Positions 18,106-23,055 of a stretch of 23,055 nt of DNA are shown here, piece by piece. The notes below the pieces were generated by a model, which was not told where the DNA came from, did not search any database, and saw only the letters and a program-made list of their open reading frames with translations. Origin of the DNA: a virus; IMG/VR virus record IMGVR_UViG_3300036398_004154, positions 1-23,055 of that record, one strand, 5' to 3'. The position numbers and the translations under genes are program-made. Within the stretch, counting starts at the first letter, position 1. Every line of letters begins with the position of its first letter.

Positions 18106-19326
18106 TTAAATTTCTTTTTTTGTTAAATTTAACCAATTTAAATCTTTGCTATATGGCCAAATTATAAGAATTTTTGGTTCTTGTTCTGGACTATTATATT
18201 CAAATTCAAAATCACATTCTGTTTTTGTACCATTTAAAATATCAGAACATTCTTTTTGATCTATATCTTTTCTATATATTTCCTGATCATTTTTATCTTT
18301 AAAAATGAATGCCATAAATCTCAATTCCTTGCTGTGATCTATTTCATTCCAGTTCCATTTTGCGGTATACTTGTATTTTTTAATAATATAAGACCATTTA
18401 TATTTATCATTTAAATCTACCGGAGGTTCTTTTCCTTCCTTTGTATCTAAATGTAATATGTTTCTTTTAAAGTCTATACCAGAATAATTTTGAAAATCTT
18501 CCAACGTTCTTACATTTCCCAATCCATATATTCCTAAATTGTAATTTTTATTTCTATTCAATAAACAATTTAATCTATCGGTTGCTTTTATAGAATATTT
18601 TCCCCATTCCGAACAATCATCCCAATGTTTTTTATTATTTTTTCTAGTATAATAATGCCATATTATTATTTTATGAGGATGGTATAAATCATATCCATGT
18701 GTATAAAACCTAACTGCCAATGCTGTTTCTTCTCCACTAAAATAAAATTCTGGATCATATGTGACATCCTTTATATATGAACCTTTTCCAAATATAAATC
18801 CAGCCGCAACATGAATTGCTTTGTATGGAGTTGTTCTATTTTGCCAATTCGACGGAGTTCTTGGTCTTTGTTCCGTTTGACCATTTTTGAATGAATGTGT
18901 GTGAATAACATGCAAAGATTGACTCCATTGATTTTCTGGTTTATCTGGATAATATTCCGGTGGATATGATGTCAAAATAGCCTTATCATTTTTCAATTCT
19001 TTCCATAGATTTATAATTTCCTCGTCCCAGTTTTGTATAAATCTAGTATGAGAGTCTATTTGTAATGTATATTCTTCATTGGAATATAACAAGTTTACTT
19101 TGTTTCTAGCCCAACATACACCTTTGCTTTCTTTGTATGGTATATCTAATATTTTAAATTTTTCATTATTTATGAAATCATTTAAATTTTCATTTTCGTC
19201 GTGTTGCCATGCTATTCCAAATCTTAAATTTTCAGGATGTTTTGATTTTGATATACAATCATTAATTGTTTTAATTAATTCGGGATCTCTATATGATGCA
19301 ATCTGTACGAAAATTAAATTGTCCAT
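18106..19326 (-). CDS. GT60-type (polypeptide GlcNAc-transferase-like) glycosyltransferase
   Basis: The product has 406 residues. Motifs run in the order seen in the family of UDP-GlcNAc:polypeptide N-acetylglucosaminyltransferases (GT60, Skp1-type): IASYRDPEL (9-17), RFGIAWQHDE (35-44), WARNKVNLLY (72-81), LQIDSHTRF (88-96, the metal-binding DxH), AGFIFG (175-180), EFYFSGEETALAVRFYTHGYDLYHP (193-217), WHYY (223-226) and GNVRTLEDFQNYSGIDF (270-286). Residues about 305-406 are an extra beta-rich domain of unknown role. Known GT60 enzymes add GlcNAc to hydroxyproline or Thr of polypeptides. The acceptor here is unknown, although Thr-Pro-rich virion linkers are encoded nearby. There is no signal peptide. 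It starts 1 nt after the ferritin-like gene and ends 1 nt before the GT7-like gene, so it is co-transcribed. Confidence 0.85.
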   Translation of the reverse strand: MDNLIFVQIASYRDPELIKTINDCISKSKHPENLRFGIAWQHDENENLNDFINNEKFKILDIPYKESKGVCWARNKVNLLYSNEEYTLQIDSHTRFIQNWDEEIINLWKELKNDKAILTSYPPEYYPDKPENQWSQSLHVIHTHSFKNGQTEQRPRTPSNWQNRTTPYKAIHVAAGFIFGKGSYIKDVTYDPEFYFSGEETALAVRFYTHGYDLYHPHKIIIWHYYTRKNNKKHWDDCSEWGKYSIKATDRLNCLLNRNKNYNLGIYGLGNVRTLEDFQNYSGIDFKRNILHLDTKEGKEPPVDLNDKYKWSYIIKKYKYTAKWNWNEIDHSKELRFMAFIFKDKNDQEIYRKDIDQKECSDILNGTKTECDFEFEYNSPEQEPKILIIWPYSKDLNWLNLTKKEI

Positions 19327-19327
19327 A

Positions 19328-19801
19328 TTAAATTTTAACTAATGAAAGTAAATAATTTGCTTTATTTAATGCGGATAAAATTTCTTCTTTGGTATTATTT
19401 AATCCAGATATAACCGAACTGGTGTATGAATCAAATTCTGGCGAGTTTAATGATGAACAAATCGATCCACACACATCATAATATGTTTTTAATATTGAAC
19501 CTTCACAATCTACATACGATTGTATATCGTCTAAGTTGATTTCATTTGATATATGAGGAAATTGTTTTGATTGTTGTTTACATGTACCAATTATTTCTTC
19601 TTGTAAATCATCAAAAGAATCGCTCAATGAACTGTACAAGTTTCCTAGAATGTTATGAGCATCGTAATTTTCCGTATACCAATGACACATTTTAATAACA
19701 GATAAAGATTTATTTAAAAATAAACCAAATGATCTAGTTGAATCCAAAGAATTTTCTATTCCATCTTGAGATGAAATTATAGTTATGTTTACATTATTCA
19801 T
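19328..19801 (-). CDS. Ferritin/Dps-like helical-bundle protein (DUF5856-like)
   Basis: The 157-residue product is predicted to be mostly helical, with a conserved-looking segment at residues 30-76: CHWYTENYDAH, then D64/D65 and E68/E69. This HW...H...D..E spacing recalls the metal-binding helices of Dps-like ferritins and the small phage family DUF5856. Four helices are plausible (about 20-45, 48-75, 92-118, 122-153). Several cysteines (39, 74, 99, 111, 115) are unusual for Dps. It is the promoter-proximal gene of the minus-strand operon that continues into two glycosyltransferases, so a link with them may be only transcriptional. If functional as a ferritin, it might protect against oxidative damage or bind iron. 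That is inferred, and the key residues deserve structural checking. Confidence 0.65.
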   Translation of the reverse strand: MNNVNITIISSQDGIENSLDSTRSFGLFLNKSLSVIKMCHWYTENYDAHNILGNLYSSLSDSFDDLQEEIIGTCKQQSKQFPHISNEINLDDIQSYVDCEGSILKTYYDVCGSICSSLNSPEFDSYTSSVISGLNNTKEEILSALNKANYLLSLVKI

Positions 19802-19878
19802 TTAAACTAATTATAAAAAATTTAAAAATTTTCAATAAAATATTTGACATTTATATTTGTTTATATAATATATAATAT
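19802..19878. promoter_or_regulatory. Divergent intergenic region with candidate promoters in both directions
   Basis: This 77-nt, almost pure A/T spacer separates the minus-strand operon from the plus-strand pair. On the plus strand, TTGACA (19844-19849) and TATAAT (19864-19869) are exact sigma-70-type boxes but are only 14 nt apart. A second TATAAT lies at 19871-19876, 21 nt away. On the minus strand, TTGAAA (19835-19830) and TATAAT (19815-19810) are also 14 nt apart. A normal spacer is 16-18 nt, so these may be chance matches in A/T-rich DNA or a phage-specific variant. The ATG at 19879 would leave almost no leader. Confidence 0.4.
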
Positions 19879-20295
19879 ATGAATATTGATCCAAATTACC
19901 AACATTTATCTAAAATATTTTTAGAACTTTTAACCTTAAATAATGATTTTAAAACATCATTTCAAACATTGGCTCCAGAAATTTATGCAGATATTGAATC
20001 TGCATCAACAAACCCAAATTGTTCTTGTAGAGGTAAAGTAGAAAATTATGTGAACACTAACAGAGAAAGATGTGCAAAATTTTTAAATGAATCTTCAGCA
20101 GAAATTAAATCTTTAATCAATTTACAAGATATTGAAGAAAAATACAAATTCGTAATTTATAATGGAAAAGTAGAAAGAGTAAAGGTTACTGAATGGAGTA
20201 ATTTTTCTCAAAAATTAAATAATGATAGAGCAATGTATAGACAATTTTCTCTTTTGAAAGTAGATGATGAATATGTTGATGTTTTCTTTTTATGA
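19879..20295 (+). CDS. Small helical protein of unknown function with a CSCR motif
   Basis: I do not recognise this 138-residue protein. It is mostly helical at the N-terminus (SKIFLELLTLNNDFKTSF), has an NPNCSCRGKVENYV segment at residues 46-59, a third cysteine at 65, and ends in a beta-like region (KFVIYNGKVERVKV, FSLLKVDDEYVDVFFL). The clustered cysteines could bind metal or another protein. There is no signal peptide. Its TGA overlaps the ATG of the next gene (ATGA at 20292-20295), so the two are translationally coupled. It follows the candidate plus-strand promoter in the preceding spacer. Confidence 0.7.
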   Translation: MNIDPNYQHLSKIFLELLTLNNDFKTSFQTLAPEIYADIESASTNPNCSCRGKVENYVNTNRERCAKFLNESSAEIKSLINLQDIEEKYKFVIYNGKVERVKVTEWSNFSQKLNNDRAMYRQFSLLKVDDEYVDVFFL

Positions 20296-20585
20296 TATTT
20301 TTTGAATTTTTAACATACATAATACTAAGTTTGGGTGTTAGTTTTATGTGGAGTTTTTCTGAAATATTTTCTCCGGTTAGAAATTTGGTTGCAAGAATTC
20401 CATACATAAGAAAACCTTTGATATGTCCGGAATGTAGTAGTTTTTGGATGGGGGTATTAACTAGTTTATTTTATAATCCACTTTTTAACACATTGGGGTA
20501 TTATTCATATCCTTTTTGTGGTTTGTCCGTACATTTATTTGCTTGTTTTTTATATAAAATTTATTTTAAAATTATTAACAATTAG
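20292..20585 (+). CDS. Small integral membrane protein with CPEC motif
   Basis: The product has 97 residues. A hydrophobic helix at residues 2-21, a short basic loop (VRNLVARIPYIRKP), a CPECSSFWMGVL segment (45-56) and a second or third hydrophobic stretch (about 50-63 and 72-90) indicate two or three membrane spans. A loop with two cysteines followed by FW(M/I)G resembles small membrane proteins with a C-P-x-C-xxx-W motif (DUF1360-like). That match is by eye only. The start overlaps the upstream stop as ATGA. The 3' end overlaps the 3' end of the convergent large gene by 11 nt. A membrane role such as holin or superinfection exclusion is conceivable but not shown. Confidence 0.65.
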   Translation: MIFFEFLTYIILSLGVSFMWSFSEIFSPVRNLVARIPYIRKPLICPECSSFWMGVLTSLFYNPLFNTLGYYSYPFCGLSVHLFACFLYKIYFKIINN

Positions 20586-23055
20586 AATTATCATACAAAC
20601 ATGATCCATCATCACAGTTATAATTAACATTTGGATTATAATTAGATGAACAATAGTCGGTACATCCTCTTAATTCCGGTAAACAAGATCCATCATTTAT
20701 ATTGGCATTATAATCATAATTTGGAGAACAAGGATTAGTACATCCGTTTATAGGAACAAAAAAGAAAAATCTAACACTTCCGGTTATGCCATATGGTCCC
20801 CCGTGGTTCGCATTTTTATATGTATATGATATTCGCAGACGAACATAATTTCCTTCGTCTATTACTTGCACCGATGATGTACCAGTTGCAGCACCCAAAG
20901 TACATTCCGGTCTGGTTGATCCATCGTCTGAAAAATCTCCTATGGTTCCTGTATTGTCAAAATTTACACTAACATCAGCATATGGTGTTAGTCCCTGAAC
21001 ACAAGACTTTAAAAATTGCATGGATGTTACATTTCCCGAATCTGTAAGATTGCTACAAGATGCTGTACCATCTCCAGATGGACAAGGTTGACCTGCACTT
21101 GGGCATTCGTCATACCAATGGTAATCGTTTAATGACACGATTTCTTCATAAATACATGGTTCTGTTGGAGTATCGGTTGGAGTACTTGTTGGAGTGTCAG
21201 TTGGAGTGGTAGTCGGTGTACTTGTTGGAGTTGAAGTTGGTGTTGAAGTAGGAGTACTTGTTGGAGTGTCAGTTGGAGTGGTAGTCGGTGTACTTGTTGG
21301 AGTTGAAGTTGGTGTTGAAGTAGGAGTACTTGTTGGAGTGTCAGTTGGAGTGGTAGTCGGTGTACTTGTTGGAGTAGTAGTCGGTGTACTGGTAGGAGTA
21401 CTGGTTGGTGTTGAAGTTGGTGTACTTGTAGGAGTACTGGTTGGTGTTATTGGAGTACTGGTTGGTGTTGTTGTTGGAGTTTTAAACAACCCATAATCGT
21501 TTCCGAAAATGTCGGTTCTCCAATTTGTCATAATACCTCTATTGACTAACAATCCGGTTTTTCTTAATTCATAGGTTTGTGCCATCAATTCTTTTCGGAA
21601 TGTTAAAGGATAATTCTTTTCATCGTTCCATATGGCAGGTAAAGTGTTATTCCAAAATTCTATCGGATCATCCTGTCTTGTTACACCATGACTATTTTTT
21701 CCTATTATCTCATAAGAAGATTGATAAGGAGTAAACTTTTGATTTTCTAATGTGTTTATGTGCATTCCCATTCTGCTACCAGAATTAAAAGAATCCACCA
21801 TCCATCTATTATCCACATATTTTACTACAGCAGGAGAAATTTGATCATTTTTTGATAATCCTCTATTTCTATTTGCATATTTATTTGGATCGAAAAAGGT
21901 TCTTTCGGCACTGGTTGAATCATAGACCGTAATTTGATCTTTATCAATTTCAATTGAATATCCCTTTCCTCTGTAATAAGGAACACCTAGATTCAAAGGG
22001 GTTAAATATCCACCGAAATGTTTTTCTGATACCATCAATTTAGGAATAGAAACAGTAGCAATTGTTGGGAAGTGTGTATTTAATAAATTACAATAAGGTT
22101 CAGATGGAGTTAAAATAGATCCGGTATTGAACACTACAAATGTATTTTCACATCTATCTTTGTTAAATAATTCTTGAGTATATGTGAAAGCATTTCTGGC
22201 AAAATAGTTGTATCGTGATATTCTGAAATCAGAATAACTCTCTAACAACATATCACTTACTTCATCGCTACTTTCTCCATAGAAATCAAAGTCACCATTT
22301 TTTAATATTTCACTTAAATTTGATGTGTGTCTATAGAAATTTATCTTATTCCATTGGTAGTCAGATAATGTAGTTGATAAGGTTATTGGTTGAATCCAAT
22401 CAAATGATGTATTCTTTCTTCTAAAATATTGAATAAAACTTCCATTTTCAATAATAATATTTGATACATCTGGTTGTCTTATAGGAACATAATCATTAAA
22501 AAATCTCAATTGTCCAGAAAAATGATTGCTTTCCTTTTCAAATCTTTTTTCTAATGTGGGTAATGTGTCAGATACACCCCAAAATGGTTTACCGCCATAT
22601 ATTTCACCTATAAATTTAGGATCAAATTTCTTTAAATCATAATCCCATCCGTTTAATTTTGAATTGAATGTAAATGATAAACCAGCTTGTGAAAAACTGG
22701 AATTGGCATCTTCGCTTATATAGTTAACTTCTGCCGCATGGACATAAACCAAAAAATCACCAGGTCTCATGACCATATCTGACTTTTCATTTAATGCTGT
22801 CCATATTCCAGATGAATTTTTAACAGCTTTTTTCCAACTCGGAACAACCGATTCACAACCATTAATGTTGGATGCCAATATATTTGCAAATGTTAATACA
22901 TCTCCATTTCCTTCTTTTAGATAACCTTCCAAATTATAATATTTCGTTGAATCAGATGCTAAGGTTTCCAATAAATTGTTATTATAAGATCTCAACCCAA
23001 TATCAACCGTATATATTTCTACATTCTTTTGAGTTTTTAATGTCTTAGCATAATC
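20575..23055 (-). CDS. Large modular protein: von Willebrand A domain end, structural region, Thr-Pro linker, beta-sandwich, GCT/DGSC repeats (5'-truncated)
   Basis: The frame stays open through the right edge. The codon at 22995 is TTG, and upstream codons continue in frame (DYAKTLKTQKNVEIYTVDIG), so the N-terminus is missing. About 827 residues are visible. Positions 23055 to about 22863 read like the last third of a vWA domain: V-EIYTVDIG, LLETLAS, YYNLEG, and then TFANILASNI. A 400-residue unrecognised region follows (PKFIGEIYGGKPFWG, QSSYEIIGKNSHGV, PLTFRKELMAQTYELR). A Thr-Pro linker is at 21480-21163, a beta-sandwich at about 21100-20750, and two Cys repeats at 20745-20578 (GCTNPCSPNY..., GCTDYCSSNY...). 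The GCT...DGSC repeat is widespread in extracellular proteins of aquatic Bacteroidota. I infer a secreted or virion-surface adhesin-like protein. It is convergent with the small membrane-protein gene. Confidence 0.8.
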   Translation of the reverse strand, partial: DYAKTLKTQKNVEIYTVDIGLRSYNNNLLETLASDSTKYYNLEGYLKEGNGDVLTFANILASNINGCESVVPSWKKAVKNSSGIWTALNEKSDMVMRPGDFLVYVHAAEVNYISEDANSSFSQAGLSFTFNSKLNGWDYDLKKFDPKFIGEIYGGKPFWGVSDTLPTLEKRFEKESNHFSGQLRFFNDYVPIRQPDVSNIIIENGSFIQYFRRKNTSFDWIQPITLSTTLSDYQWNKINFYRHTSNLSEILKNGDFDFYGESSDEVSDMLLESYSDFRISRYNYFARNAFTYTQELFNKDRCENTFVVFNTGSILTPSEPYCNLLNTHFPTIATVSIPKLMVSEKHFGGYLTPLNLGVPYYRGKGYSIEIDKDQITVYDSTSAERTFFDPNKYANRNRGLSKNDQISPAVVKYVDNRWMVDSFNSGSRMGMHINTLENQKFTPYQSSYEIIGKNSHGVTRQDDPIEFWNNTLPAIWNDEKNYPLTFRKELMAQTYELRKTGLLVNRGIMTNWRTDIFGNDYGLFKTPTTTPTSTPITPTSTPTSTPTSTPTSTPTSTPTTTPTSTPTTTPTDTPTSTPTSTPTSTPTSTPTTTPTDTPTSTPTSTPTSTPTSTPTTTPTDTPTSTPTDTPTEPCIYEEIVSLNDYHWYDECPSAGQPCPSGDGTASCSNLTDSGNVTSMQFLKSCVQGLTPYADVSVNFDNTGTIGDFSDDGSTRPECTLGAATGTSSVQVIDEGNYVRLRISYTYKNANHGGPYGITGSVRFFFFVPINGCTNPCSPNYDYNANINDGSCLPELRGCTDYCSSNYNPNVNYNCDDGSCLYDNSNC
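21163..21480 (-). repeat. Thr-Pro/Ser-rich linker-coding region with 72-bp tandem units
   Basis: Read on the minus strand, 106 codons encode (Thr-Pro-Thr-X)n with X = Ser, Thr or Asp. A 72-bp period (24 codons) is exact for two copies, 21179-21250 and 21251-21322, and continues for about 53 bp of a third (21323-21375). Base-perfect copies imply recent duplication. The linker joins the structural half of the protein to its C-terminal beta-sandwich. Confidence 0.9.

Noticed and set aside
21194-21496. Plus-strand open frame of Val-Gly repeats (100 codons)
   Set aside because: Antisense shadow of the 72-bp Thr-Pro repeats in the minus-strand gene.
1-23055. Insertion sequences, integrase or attachment sites, tRNA or rRNA genes
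   Set aside because: None was recognised on either strand. Nearly all the DNA is accounted for by the listed genes, and no non-coding gap exceeds about 80 nt.

Overview
The window is a gene-dense, very AT-rich stretch (many lines are only 15-35% G+C) that looks like the virion-structure and host-attachment region of a large tailed bacteriophage, probably from an aquatic metagenome. The case for a phage is the run of huge beta-rich, repeat-rich structural proteins in one orientation, the tail-fibre motifs (VGIG..TPSEKL and DTGLFSP-type segments), the polyglycine adhesin-like proteins, and 1-4 nt gene spacings or overlaps. No replication, packaging or capsid gene is visible, and no tRNA, CRISPR or transposon was found. 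Most starts have an A/T-rich leader without a Shine-Dalgarno sequence. This fits, but does not prove, a Bacteroidota-like host. A eukaryotic giant virus is a less likely alternative, raised only by the glycosyltransferase families.

Layout. Positions 1-16626 are one plus-strand block of nine genes: a giant PKD/NHL-propeller protein open at the left edge; a tail-fibre-like protein; two paralogous glycine-rich, Cys-rich adhesin-like proteins, the second with added leucine-rich-repeat, Ig-like and Cys-rich modules; two medium beta-rich unknowns; a giant LamG/propeller protein ending in a Thr-Pro-rich linker; a BspA-like repeat protein in the same reading frame just after the previous stop codon; and a small unknown. 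Positions 16623-19801 are a minus-strand operon: a ferritin-like helical protein, a GT60-type glycosyltransferase and a two-domain glycosyltransferase (GT7-like plus a second GT-A-like domain). Positions 19879-20585 hold two small plus-strand genes, one a membrane protein. Positions 20575-23055 are a minus-strand gene open at the right edge. It carries the tail end of a von Willebrand A domain, a structural region, a Thr-Pro linker, a beta-sandwich and two GCT...DGSC repeats.

The likely common theme is attachment. The block supplies long modular fibres and adhesins, and the neighbouring glycosyltransferases could decorate virion proteins, with the Thr/Ser-rich linkers as obvious candidate substrates. 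That link is inference. Domain names come from motif recognition by eye, without database searches.
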